Made by a program: the position numbers and the translations under genes. The notes beneath the pieces were generated by a model that searched no databases, was not told the origin of the DNA, and saw nothing but the letters and a program-made list of their open reading frames with translations. From Spizellomyces punctatus DAOM BR117 (lineage: Eukaryota; Chytridiomycota; Chytridiomycetes; Spizellomycetales; Spizellomycetaceae): a DNA stretch of 64,000 nucleotides. The stretch spans positions 1,054,476-1,118,475 of the forward strand of contig NW_015971540.1 of the NCBI RefSeq assembly GCF_000182565.1. Reading direction: 5' to 3'. This document shows positions 1 through 11,800 of the stretch, in pieces. How positions within the stretch are numbered: position 1 is the stretch's first letter; each line of letters starts with the position of its first letter.

Positions 1-484
1 TTTCCTTTCTTTTTGGTACATAATGTAGTAGCGTGAATGATAATATCTATTAACGTCAGTTGCTTCCAAAACTGCGGCCTAAGGTGCGCGAAATTAACTA
101 TGTGCGCAAAACCATGAAGCCATGGTGCGTTAACTACTCGATGGTTTCACCCATTCCAAGACCCATTTGGTGTATGAAGAGGGTATCTGTAAGGCATGTT
201 ATAGATGAATGTTTCCGCGAAAGGGCAACTTGCAGCTTGCCGCATTTTTACTTTTGTATTTTCTACTTTTGATATACATTTGATACACATGCAATTTTCT
301 AAGACAGATACAAGTCATATAGGTTACATTCCAAACCCACAACCTTCCTCTTACGCATGAGGAGCCGCATCGCCCACTGAGGAAGAGCACAATGGCACTT
401 GTTCTGGAGGATCCATTTGCTATCCTACTCTGGCATTGCAAGAGCTTGCTGGCGCCGTTGCCCCCATCGCAGAAAGTGAGACCA
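1..484. other. Intergenic, left edge
   Basis: No open frame here has recognisable family motifs or splice structure. The stretch lies 3' of the secreted protein gene encoded on the minus strand. I see no RNA gene or repeat in it. Confidence 0.5.
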
Positions 485-926
485 TCAGTTGGTTGGTTTG
501 GAGGCTTTACGGGTGCGCGTAGGCTTGTGGGTCGCCTTGTGCGTAGGTTTGTGTGTCGCCTTGTGCGTAGGCTTGTGCGTCGCCTTGTGCGTAGGCTTGC
601 GGGAACGAGTGGCGGTCGGCTTCAGACTCTTGGTTACGTTACAGAATGCCGCATATTGAGGTACATTGGCACAGGGTTCTTGACAAGTGTTTTGGACAGT
701 CCAGTTTCCTATGCAACAAGCAAAAGTTAGTCCGCGCCGAAATGGAGTTTTGTACACGCGAGAAATACATACCTGTAGCGGCATTGCATTGAAGAAAGTC
801 CTTGCCTTTGCACGCGTAGGTATCTTTGCTTGGAGTGCATTTACCGCCAGCCTTGACCGCGTTGCTACCGGAGATCAAGAGAGCAATTGCCGCAAGGGCG
901 ACCAAAAGAGTAGTGAAGGCGTGCAT
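485..926 (-). CDS. Secreted Cys-rich protein, probable chitin-binding, with THKPTHKA repeat tail
   Basis: Two exons (926-773 and 708-485) separated by a 64-nt GT-AG intron join in frame to give 125 aa. Residues 1-23 are a clear signal peptide with a long Leu/Ala/Ile core ending near SGSNA. Residues about 28-74 carry six cysteines, including GGKCTPSKDTYAC, FLQC, QNTCQEPC and AAFC, with the spacing and the G-x-W after the third Cys that resemble small CBM19-type chitin-binding modules. The remaining ~45 residues are a basic Thr/His/Lys/Pro repeat, probably exposed and O-glycosylated. It most likely acts at the cell wall or outside the cell. The chitin assignment rests on Cys spacing only; another small secreted Cys-rich family is possible. 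The gene stands alone next to decayed sequence. Confidence 0.7.
518..600. repeat. 24-bp coding repeat (KPTHKATH units)
   Basis: About 3.5 imperfect copies of a 24-bp unit (two related 12-bp halves, plus-strand form cttgtgcgtagg / cttgtgcgtcgc). The unit is a multiple of three and keeps the minus-strand frame of the secreted protein, encoding alternating THKP and THKA blocks. Copies differ by single substitutions, so the array is not brand new. Confidence 0.8.
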
Positions 927-1551
927 AATGTCTTTTCAATAACACGAATTTGATAGAGGAGATTTGGCGTGCAAGACGAGAGAAAACCTGTTTGGTGACG
1001 AGGGGGAGCTGAGAGGAGTCGTCCTTTTATGCACCGAGCGAGGAAACCCAAGAGAGAAGCAGGTTCTTCTTTTCAGAACAATCCATCCCACAGCCATCCA
1101 TTGAGAGAAATCCTTTTGGAGAAAAACAGCTGTTCTTCTTGGCATTTCGTGCTTCGATATGACGCGCGCATAGGTAAGGAACGTGTTTTCGAACGTTCTC
1201 CACCAAATGTAAGTATTATGAAGAACAAGAATATTCGATGGGGATAAGACGTTGTGACCGCGCGATGGAGGAACTCCAAATGATATGCGAATAGGCGCGG
1301 AAAGAACGCTTACCTAAATTCAAAGTCCGCAAGACCGGCTTAGCATGCGCGCGCGCGTGTTAAGATTGGAATTAGATAATGAAGACGAATGATTCAACGT
1401 AATTTTGGGACGCCAATTCTAACCCTAAGGTATTATGACATATGGACATGATCTGAGCTCAAAATCCGTAAAGGGCTCTGCTAATGACAAAAACATTGCA
1501 AAAGCAGGGAGGTGTAAGCATCCCAATTGACTTGTTTGATGCTCTTGTCTC

Positions 1552-1766
1552 TTGCCGTCGTCCACGAGATTGCGTGTGTATGGTTTTGAGGGATCAAAGT
1601 GTGCGTATGGCGCATAGTCATCTGGAGAGGGTGCGTAAGACTGGAGAAGGCGGGAGATGGCGGGGAGGGAAAAGTCTGAGCTAGTTATTTCTCTGTGGAG
1701 AGTTTGTATGAGTGTGTCAAGATCTTTGGGTATGGGGAGTGGGCTAGTCAATCAGAGTGTGGGTAA
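1552..1766 (-). pseudogene. Inverted 5' fragment of cysteine dioxygenase
   Basis: Read on the minus strand, about 215 bp match positions ~4398-4611 of the intact cysteine dioxygenase at roughly 90% by eye. The copy encodes TSPLPIPKDLDTLIQTLHRE and continues through AHFDPSKPYTRNLVDDG. Homology stops abruptly after the DDG codons, before the metal-binding cupin motif, and the frame then runs into unrelated sequence. It has no start-codon region equivalent to residues 1-10 and no catalytic part, so it cannot make an enzyme. It lies in inverted orientation 2.6 kb from its source, directly downstream of the decayed HNH gene. Confidence 0.85.
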
Positions 1767-1788
1767 GTTCCCTGTTAATGCCGGCTTT

Positions 1789-3292
1789 CTATATTGTCAA
1801 TGGGGGTTCGTCACAAAAAGAGATATCAGTTTGTTTTCCCTGTGGACTCTCAATGTCTTCAAGCGTGTCAGCGCTTGGAGACATTGAAAGCAGTGGATCA
1901 TCAGGGAAAAACAAATCTGTGCGTTCCCCTGCCGCTTTCCAAAGTTGAGCTTTTGCTAACTCAAATCGAATTAGCCCCATCATTCCGTGCAGGTTGACTA
2001 ACAATGGGTTTGGTGCTGGATTATGGAACTTGAGGACAGCATCATGCTGCACCAGTTCTGTCTTGACCAGGTTCACTACTCGGTACCGGTTGTCCTGAAA
2101 AAACCGAGGATACTAAGTTTCCTGGACTCTCTTAAATGCCGTCTCGATATTGCAGTACCTTATAAATCATCCACCATTGAAGACCAAAGCAGTTATGATG
2201 AATGCCTTGATAAATGTAGATACCATTCATGGGGTTGTTAATTTCTGCCCCAGCTCGCATCAAACGAAAAAACTCTGATGGGTAAATTAACCGCGACAAG
2301 TGTGGAATCTAAACATCCGAACATCGTTAACAAAGTTCAGGATAAAGAACTAGTAAAGACGTATCCTCACGTATCGTCCAAGTGCCAATGGTATCAGGTG
2401 TGCTGCATGACACGGCGCATTGTGAACTCCGGTGATCGCACATTGGCGATCCTCCCTTCCCATGATCTACATATATGAAGCGATACGTTATTAATGTTTC
2501 CATGTAGATTCGAACAATGATTTTTAAACCTCTTCTGTGAAAGCCGGGGAGTGGCCCAGCACCGCTGCTTTCTGGAATTGCCATGGGAAGGCCGGAAAAA
2601 GAGCATAGATGCTCTTATGGCTCGGAGAGCCAATATTTGAGTTCGTTGCTGGATTCCGTGGGGTCCCAGAAGGCCAATAATAGGGTGAGGCTGCCTCTTG
2701 TCCACTGTGAACTAGATGCCAAATGAGTATCTGGAAACGCGTGAATGAAGGATTAATGCATTTACATCTTTGTCCGAGCCAATATTTGAGTTCGTTGCTG
2801 GATTCCGTGGGGTCCCAGAAGGCCAATAATAGGGTGAGGCTGCCTCTTGTCCACTGTGAACTAGATGCCAAATGAGTATCTGGAAACGCGTGAATGAAGG
2901 ATTAATGCATTTACATCTTTGTCCGAGCCAATATTTGAGTTCGTTGCTGGATTCCGTGGGGTCCCAGAAGGCCAATAATAGGGTGAGGCTGCCTCTTGTC
3001 CACTGTGAACTAGATGCCAAATGAGTATCTGGAAACGCGTGAATGAAGGATTAATGCATTTACATCTTTGCAGCTCACGATCAATGTCATCGAATATATG
3101 CACTAGAGCCATGGTGCATAATTCCGCATTGTCTTTGCACTCCTTCTGGGCAAGGCTCACAACTTCCGCCAGGTTGGTTGCCCAGCCATTCTTTGCGAGT
3201 ATGTTTCACACTATTGCCAAGTATGGTCTCACATACACCGGTTCATTAGTGTCCTTGGGGAGAGTGTTTAAAATGCAAAGATACTGATCCAT
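1789..3292 (-). pseudogene. Decayed HNH-endonuclease-like gene
   Basis: Minus-strand segments together recall fungal HNH-nuclease proteins. Around 2470-2380 is REDRQCAITGVHNAPCHAAH followed by LIPLALGR, the C-x-x-T-G...C-x-A-A-H-x-I-P signature. Around 2240-2150 is INNPMNGIYIYQGIHHN, the N and second H of the motif. The segment 2100-1789 (from NRYRVVNLVKTELVQHD) would be the C-terminal part. An ATG at 3292 opens MDQYLCILNTLPKDTNEP but meets an in-frame TGA at 3208-3206, with the same frame continuing as AEVVSLAQKECKDNAEL afterwards. Three copies of a 149-bp repeat interrupt the middle. I read this as a pseudogene; a heavily spliced living gene is less likely because of the internal stop. Its 3' end abuts the cysteine dioxygenase fragment. 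Confidence 0.55.
2629..3070. repeat. 149-bp tandem repeat, three copies
   Basis: The unit beginning gccaatatttgagttcgttg starts at 2629, 2778 and 2927, an exact period of 149 bp. The copies look identical over their full length, and the third loses its last ~5 bp at 3070. Near-perfect identity implies recent expansion or gene conversion. The array sits inside the decayed HNH-like gene. The period is not a multiple of three. Confidence 0.95.
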
Positions 3293-4248
3293 TATGCTGT
3301 CAAGAGGATTAAAAAAAAGACAATCCGCACAAGAAGGGGGGATACTTACTTTCTTTTATAACTTGGAAACGAACCAAAGTGTTAGTAATCTGTACAATGA
3401 TGATCTATAAAGGGAATTGGCGCGACCCTATAGATAGTTTACATCTATAAATATAGCCATGTGTTTATTGTTTCTAAATCTAAGTAGGAAACATCGCAGC
3501 AGTTTCAATTTCATGCTTGTTTGGTATGCAAGTTGTTTGCGGGTCAGACATGGCCGTCGCTTGAGTGAATGACTAATATTTCGTATTCCATCCATTTGAT
3601 GCGTGCCTGACAAAATCCGAGCGTTCTGGGCAGTTTCTTCTATTGCAGATTGTTGTGGTTGCATTATTTAACTCGCCATATTCATGCCTGCGCATGACGA
3701 TAGTTCAAATTGGCTGATGATGTCAGGAAACGCTTTGTCTGCTGCACAATCAGGATATCTCCCGCCCTAATTCAGCTTATAAAATCATTGCTCTGCGCAA
3801 ACTCCACGACAGATAGATACATCATAAGCGTTCAATTGACACAGCTTTGATTACGGCGTTGGACGAAGAACACCCAGCGGAAAGGGAAACCCGCGGCCCA
3901 TTGAGCCCATTGACAGCTCTGCATGAGTCACACAGACCCCACACATTCGTCCACAACTACCCCACAAATCTACCCCACAATGCTCGATGCTGATTGGCTG
4001 TTACCCCACCGCCACACGACCATGCGGGCTGTTCTTCCGATCCAAAACTTGCAATTTGTTTATCGCACTTTGCCCCGGCTGACTTTTTTTGTAAATTTGG
4101 AACACTTTGCTAAAGAAGGTCAGGGCATTAGCAGTCATATGGGCTTTATCCACGGTCGATGTGGTTTTACCCTTTGGCTATTTTGTTTTGGTTTTTGAGC
4201 CAGACGCAATTTTCCTGAATATTCTCTGGGGACCAGGAACCCCCAGAC
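3293..4248. other. Intergenic between HNH pseudogene and cysteine dioxygenase
   Basis: No supported gene. Two ATTGGCTG (inverted CCAAT-type) elements occur near 3710 and 3994, upstream of the cysteine dioxygenase TATA box, and could belong to its promoter. The rest is AT-richer unique sequence. Confidence 0.5.
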
Positions 4249-4256
4249 TATAAAAA
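4249..4256 (+). promoter_or_regulatory. TATA box of cysteine dioxygenase gene
   Basis: TATAAAAA lies 118 bp upstream of the cysteine dioxygenase ATG, leaving room for a ~70-90 nt 5' UTR. A strong TATA element is typical of regulated rather than constitutive fungal genes, fitting an enzyme induced by cysteine load (inference). Confidence 0.6.
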
Positions 4257-4366
4257 GGGCGACCGCTAGCAGTTTATCCCCTTCGCATCAGCATTAAACA
4301 AAGGAAGCCCTCTTCAAAGAATTTCTCGCCCATTTTTGTAATTTCCTCTGTCAAGCACCCGCACCC

Positions 4367-5210
4367 ATGTCATCCACGACTACGTCCACCGAAGCAACCA
4401 CGCTCAGATTGACCAGCCCGCTTCCCACACCCAAAGATCTCGAGGCACTCATCCAAACTCTCCACAGAGAAATAACTAGCTCAGACTTTTCCCTCCCCGC
4501 CATCACCCGCCTTCTCCAGTCCTACACACCCTCTCAAGATGACTATGCGCCATACGCACACTTTGATACCTCAAAACCATACACACGCAATCTCGTCGAC
4601 GACGGCAACGGCCACTTCAATCTCATGATACTCTGCTGGACTCAAGGCAAGGCGTCGCCTATTCACGATCATGCTGGTGCGCATTGCTTGATGAAGATTC
4701 TGGATGGCGAGCTGTGTGAGACGCAGTATGAATGGCCAAAAGAGGATGAAGCATGTGGGAACAGTCCCATGAGAGTCAAGAAGCAGACCGTCCATGGAGC
4801 TAATCAGGTGGCTTACATTCATGGTGAGATACAATGTGCTGTCCGCTGCTCCGCATCTTTGTTTATGAAGGGACTGAACCTTCTCCGGCCAAGCAGATCA
4901 GATTGGCCTGCACCGGATCTCGAACCCTTCATCCACTCGACCCGCCATATCGTTGCACCTCTACACTCCGCCGTTTGACTATTGTAAGACATTCTGTGAA
5001 AGTACCGGGCAGGCTCGTACCTCAGGTCGGTGTGTGTTCTATCGCGACTTTACAAAGAAGAACAAGCAGGAAGCACAGCAATTCCCGTTGCCTAATCCAC
5101 GAGCAGTTCCCAATGTGGATGTAGCCGGAGCTGCTGCGACTGCCGCCTGTGGAGGCCAGATGGATATGTCACTGAGAAGCCAAAGGCCAATGTTTGTTCC
5201 ATCAAAATGA
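4367..5210 (+). CDS. CDO1: Cysteine dioxygenase
   Basis: Exons 4367-4823 and 4897-5210 with a 73-nt GT-AG intron give 256 aa. Cysteine dioxygenase is a mononuclear Fe(II) cupin that oxidises cysteine to cysteine sulfinate, the entry to taurine/sulfate catabolism. The first cupin motif is visible as ASPIHDHAGAHCLMKILDGEL (His-x-His plus the Cys used in the Cys-Tyr cofactor), and the second as HDQIGLHRISNPS (third His ligand), followed by AISLHLYTPPFDYC with the conserved YxPPF tail. Length exceeds the ~200-aa mammalian enzyme through a short N-terminal Ser/Thr-rich lead and a C-terminal tail. The 5' coding part has been copied in inverted orientation at 1.55-1.77 kb. Confidence 0.95.
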
Positions 5211-5288
5211 GCTTGGGCATCGCTTTGGGCTGTTTGTTACAACTTGAAATTCTCAATAATACCACTGCCTATACACACCATTGAAGCG

Positions 5289-7561
5289 CTAGGCTAAAAC
5301 TGGGCACTTGAATATACTCTCTATCTGTTCTTCCCCAAGGATCTGATCCTTTCTCATCATGCCATCTATAATGTCCTCAACATAGGAAGGCTTGCGCATC
5401 CCAACCAATACACACCCACCACTTTTTTCTAGACCCTCAGCTGGATCAGCCCCCGCAACATTTGACACCCAAAGGGCAGATCGTGCTACGTGTGCAGCAG
5501 TCGAGGCCAACGAGCTCTCCGCTTTTATTCGGCCAGGTGCAAGGGCAGCCAACAATTTTGCGAGGTCTTCATTGCTTCGGAGTAAAGATACTGCACATAA
5601 TCGAAGGAAGGTCTCGGAAAGGGTCTGGAAGTTCTGTTGCGTACGTTACATTAGAATGCAAACCCAGTGCAAATATATAAATCTTGACTTCCAACCTCTC
5701 CATACTGTCGAGCCCACTCTACAACTTCTTCTTCGTTATGCGCGTCTCGAACGCTGTTCCGCAATGTCTGCAGGTCTGCCACTAAACCAGGTTGAACTTG
5801 TCGTTTCAAATAATATTTTGCGGCAAAAAGATTCTGTGCTAGTCTTGACAAGTTATCCGACAGAACCTGCAACGAAAATAGTTAGACTAAGGTCAGGGTG
5901 TTGATGAATCCTCGTATGATTAAACGACGCTGTACCTGACCCCACACGAATTTCGCCACAAGAGCGGTGTCTTCTGGTGTACCGCCCACTACGCGACGAA
6001 GATGTCAGTTCTGACTACAACATGTAACTGGCGCGCTAACGGTGCGGGATCTGCAACTCACGCATTTCAGGCAGAACAACTTCTAAACCAGAAACGGCTT
6101 CGAACGCCTTGGTTAGGTCGTGCATAATCCCCGGTTCATCTATTTCATGAATAGGCATTTTAACATCCAGAAAGTGAAATGCTAGCAATACGTTTTTACC
6201 GACCTTCAACGGCCACGCCAAGGGCAGTGGAGAGCACGCGAATCTGACCGCCAGCAATCGCATAGAGCGGCCTATGCGTGAACTGGAACAACTCGTTATT
6301 ATGCGCAATTTCCATAAGGGATGGTGAACCGTCGAACCACTGAGTATACGCGTCACGTTCAAAGAGGTTGAAAGGGTACTGTATTGCGACAAAATTACGA
6401 AGATTAACGTCGGCTCGGGCAAGGGCGGTGAGAATAGAATCTAATTGGAGGTGGTCGGGAGCAGTACGAACGGGGAGAGAGTGGGAGCAGATGCCGTAGC
6501 TTCCTATTCGGCCTATGGATGTTCAAAAAAGTAAGCAACTGTGGATGGTAAACCATTTTCTGCCTTGCCGCCTCTGCTTGCCTCGTTCGACTTCTTTGTC
6601 AAGATGTGTTGCGGCTTTCGCTATTAAGTCATACACTTGATGTACCGAGTATGGCTGGAGTTGCAGAATCTCAGCAATGTAACGAACCATAAAATGAACA
6701 AAACTCATCCATACTCTGTCTTTCGCAAGCATCATCCTCTCGGGATTATTCAACATAAACGTGTCAATGGTCTCCAACCCAAGTCTCTTCAACGATGCTG
6801 TGATCTCCCTTTCCAAAAAGGCGGGAGAAAGGGAATGCGCCGTGCGGTCAGCAACAACTGTGTGATCTACGTCGAGATAATTTGGAAAGTTCGCGCTTGT
6901 GATATATCCGGCCTTGGTGACGATGACTACGGACTACTTTATGATGATTTCGGGATCAATAACAACATTTAATGTGCCCGGAAAAGATATTTAGGACGTA
7001 CCTCCCGCTCCAACAGTTCTTCATTTATCCTCTTGTCCAAAACTCGTCCGATCAGCTCTTCAGAGCTCCCTAACAGGTTGAAATGCTCAGTCATTACCAG
7101 CTCAAACGCCGGTTTGAGAGATCACTTTCTCTCACCGTTTTCAAAATGGCTACTGGTGTCAATTACATTGATCCCAGATTCCAATGCAAGTGACAATGCA
7201 TTTTCATGTTCCTCAACGTCCTTCCGTATCCGATACCCGCCAAAACCACTAGCAGAGACTGTCCAGCCTAGAAATTCACGTCAATGATCTGCATATTACA
7301 TGCCGCGCACGCCGCAAAACGCAACGCCTTCTCACCAGTCTTGGGAACATTGGAGTAAGCTAGCGAAGCAAACTGTTCAGCGTACCGCTTTGTGCCCTCC
7401 ACTGTCGCCCTGCCAGCATGAAGGCCACGACCCAATAGTGCTGGATATTATACAAAATCTTAAGATACAGTTTGCCTTGCAAAAACCTATCTACACTCGG
7501 TCATATTCAGCATCTCACCCAGTGGTTTTGAGGCCGATCGCACTGTGAATCTAAACAGCAT
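5289..7561 (-). CDS. Aldo/keto reductase family protein, likely mitochondrial, altered catalytic residues
   Basis: Eleven exons can be joined in frame. The start MLFRFTVRSASKPLALLGRG is Arg-rich and free of acidic residues, like a mitochondrial presequence. AKR landmarks follow: SASGFGGYRI, INVIDTSSHFENG, SEELIGRVL, VIVTKAGY, LERLGL-like SLKRLGLETIDTFMLNNPE and GRIGSYGICSHSLP. In AKRs the tetrad is Asp-Tyr-Lys-His; here Asp (VIDTS) and Lys (VTKAG) are kept, but the Tyr position is Phe (SSHF) and the His position is Asn (MLNNPE). It may therefore not reduce carbonyls in the usual way. A C-terminal extension of ~150 aa (VLSDNLSRLAQNL onward) is helical. One intron, 6581-6513, appears to use a GC donor. 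Substrate unknown; shares a divergent promoter with ARF. Confidence 0.8.
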
Positions 7562-8622
<1,061 letters not shown>

Positions 8623-8809
8623 AGATTATCGCTGTAATGGAAAATTGAAATATACGTATTTGAATCCATCATGACAGAGCAAATTCTGTGCTTCTCCCCA
8701 CTATGCTCCCATTAACTCTGGCATCAACAGACAGGGAGGACTGTTATGTAAATTATTGTTTCCAAATGTACATAATTTCCACTTTCCAAACACTACTGGG
8801 TCACCTTTT

Positions 8810-11800
8810 TTACTCTGTTCGTTCCTCAGCCCTACTCAAATAACCCATTTCTTGCTTGTATGCCAAAATCTCCGCCTCAGTCAGACGATCCGCTCCCGTC
8901 CAAGCAGAGCTTTGTCGTGCGCGGAACTGCTTACTGCGCTTCATACCTTCTCGGAAGACGTCTAGCCAGAAAATATGGTGTCAGTGATAGTCGTTGACCT
9001 CAATGCTCCAGCCTTTTAGCACCGACCTTCCAAGGGTGGCGCAGCACTGGGACCACCAAAGACCATGTCAGGATCTGTCTTCTCATGTGCCATCAGAAGC
9101 TTCATGAGTTCAGGAGTTTGAACCCAATCGGGCTCGTCCTTTCTTTTCTGCTTGGGCCGTGGCGTCTTCTCGCTGTCGCTTGACTCTAGATCAGAGTCAG
9201 AGTAACTGTTGAAATCAGAAAAAAACATTTGTTACAATATCGCTTTGGGCCAAATGTACTGCAATATCCCAACGTCGTATCGACAACTTACTCTGAAGGA
9301 GGTTCCGGCAAGTTGCCATTCTCATCAACAATAGTGGTTGGCCCTTTTTCCTTGTTCTCAGGCTTCCGGTGAGGAACGGAACCGGTATCTGAAGATGACT
9401 TTGCACTCTTGTTTTCATTTGACTCTCCATAATCATACAAGCTGCCCAGCACTGGATTCTGTATAGGGGCATGGCACGAGTCGCTTGATGCAGTCGTGTT
9501 GCTAACACTCAAGATTGTCTTATTAGCCGCCTTGGTGGTAGATGCTTGCACGTACAACTAAAAACACGACGAATTTACGCACGAAATGAGTTATTGATCG
9601 GCAAGAGGACACAGAACATCTGAATATACCTCTTCGGATGCAGCTTGACTGGATCGTGCAATGGAAGCCTTGACGGGTTGGACTTTCTTCACAGGTTTAG
9701 CAGCGCCCACGGGTTCACCTTTTGATGCGGTTGGTATTCCCTGTTAAAGGCACAGATAAGCAAATTGTAAACTATTTGTTAATCAAGCTGGAACTTACAG
9801 AGCGCACAATCTTTGCATTGTTCTCATCCTTGTTCGCTCCGCGGGTTCTCTCCTCATCTGCCTGTCTCCGTTCGGCTGCTTGTTGCATGCGCTCCGCGTT
9901 TTTCTTCCTTAAGGCCTCCTCCTCCTTTTATGCCAGAATTAGCAGCTATTACAATGGGGATCTCCCCCCCCCCCAGCCTTAAAACGACGAAAAACTCACC
10001 TGCTTCTTTCCTTGTATTGTGGCTTCAACACGGCGGGTCTTCTCCTCTTCCCGTTTTCTAATTTCCTCAATTCGTCGCTGTTCTTCCTCTTGTTTTCGCT
10101 GTAGAGCTAGCTTTGTCCGCTCATTCTTGTCGACTGCTCGTTGCGCACGACGTTCCTTGCTTTCTTGCTCCTATTACCATCACTATTCAGATATATGAAA
10201 GTTATTATCGCCGTCAAGTCCCATGCGAACCTTCTTCGCTGCAGCCGCCGCCGCTTGTAGACTTTTTATTTCCGTCTTTGACTTGGTACCGGCGGAGTTA
10301 ACCTTTGGAATAAATGACCCGGAAGAAAGCGTAGCAAGCGAAGATCGCTGTGTGGCACATTCACAGGCGGAATTAGAATCGTAAACGCAGCAGCTAAGCA
10401 GATAGCTCACATATCACATACGATTGTATCCATTACACCACCAAATCGGGAGCTGGGTTTAACTGGTATCTCTTTTCGTGGGGTTTCCTCCACCTCAGTT
10501 TCTTCGTGTTCCACAGACTCCTCTTGTTCAGGTTGGCGAGGAGATGGCCTCGGAGTCTCATCGTCATCTAAGATCCGTTCCTCTTCACCATGGTCACCAC
10601 GTAATGGTTGCAGATCGATACTTTCTTGGCCGTCTGATCGCCCCTCACCCTCCTCAATCTCCATGGATTCCTCCTCATAAACGCCGTCCTCCCCTGTTCT
10701 ACCCCCTTCATAGTCGATATATTCAGTAATTTCTTCCTCATATGCGGGCTCAGATAACAGCGGGTCACGACAGATGGACAGTTCGGTCACCTCGGCCTCC
10801 GGTATCGGCTGGGAGAGAGTATTGGTGAAAGAAATGTGACTAGGAGCGTCCGCATAGGTTGATTGAGCCGAGTCTTGCCGTTCAAGCAACGTTAAGATAC
10901 CGTTATTTTCCAAAGGTAGGCTGCCAAGTGCTGTACGGACCAAAGATAGCTGCCGCGCCGATGGCTGATCAATGAAGAAGAAATGTGTTAAGTGACTACC
11001 ACTCAATAACGTGTGAAAAAATGTGTTGAAGGCGGACCTTATGCTGGCCATCTGGCACATCCTGTGAAGGACGAGGCTCTTGGGCGTCAAACCAAGCTGA
11101 ATGGCCTTCAGAGACGGCCATGGAGATATCAATCGCCTCCACATCATCCATCTGATCCGTTTCTGTTCTTTGACATGCAGGTGTCTCCGTACTCGTGCCT
11201 TTCATTGGAGGCAATGGATCGGACACTGAGTGTGCTCCATTCCGAACGGCATCCAACTTGAAGGTGTCAGATATCACCCTCGATTCCAGGGATACTTCGT
11301 CAGAATGCCTTTGTACACTGGATGCCACATCGCGGGGAAGAGGAGCTGGTGTTTGCTGTGAGGCCAATCTCTTGTTTCTTTCCTCCAAGCCCTGTTTAAG
11401 TTTTTGGTACGGTCCGGAAAAGATGGTTTGACTCCATTGCTGCTCTCGCGACTGTCTGTCGGAATCTGCTTGGCTGGCGATCCTCGCAAACAGTGCGGCT
11501 GGGTCATCAGGATCAGACAGCCGTTGAGTGGCCAAGGATGCTATTGAATCTCGCGTCAATGATATTGATCGCTCTGATTCTGCAGTGCTCTCATTCCTTA
11601 GGGATGCCGCTGGACCTGTGGCCTCGTTGTCTAACACGCTGTCTAACACGCTAATATCGGACTCCCGCGCGTCGGTGATTTTGACACCCATCTGTCCAGA
11701 CATATCAACTGTTGTCCGGCCTGGTGAACCTGATCGTGGGCCGTTTCCTGCTTGTCGCGGTGGGAAAAATTCATCGGATTCTTCCTCAATGCGGGAGGCT

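Noticed and set aside
392..730. Arg/Val/Leu-rich plus-strand frame of 112 codons
   Set aside because: It is the antisense of the repeat tail of the secreted protein; its RRLVRRLV pattern only mirrors the THKP repeat, and it has no family motif.
9960..9975. Run of C residues as a possible structured element
   Set aside because: It lies inside an INCENP intron and is a single homopolymer tract without partner sequence; may also be length-uncertain.
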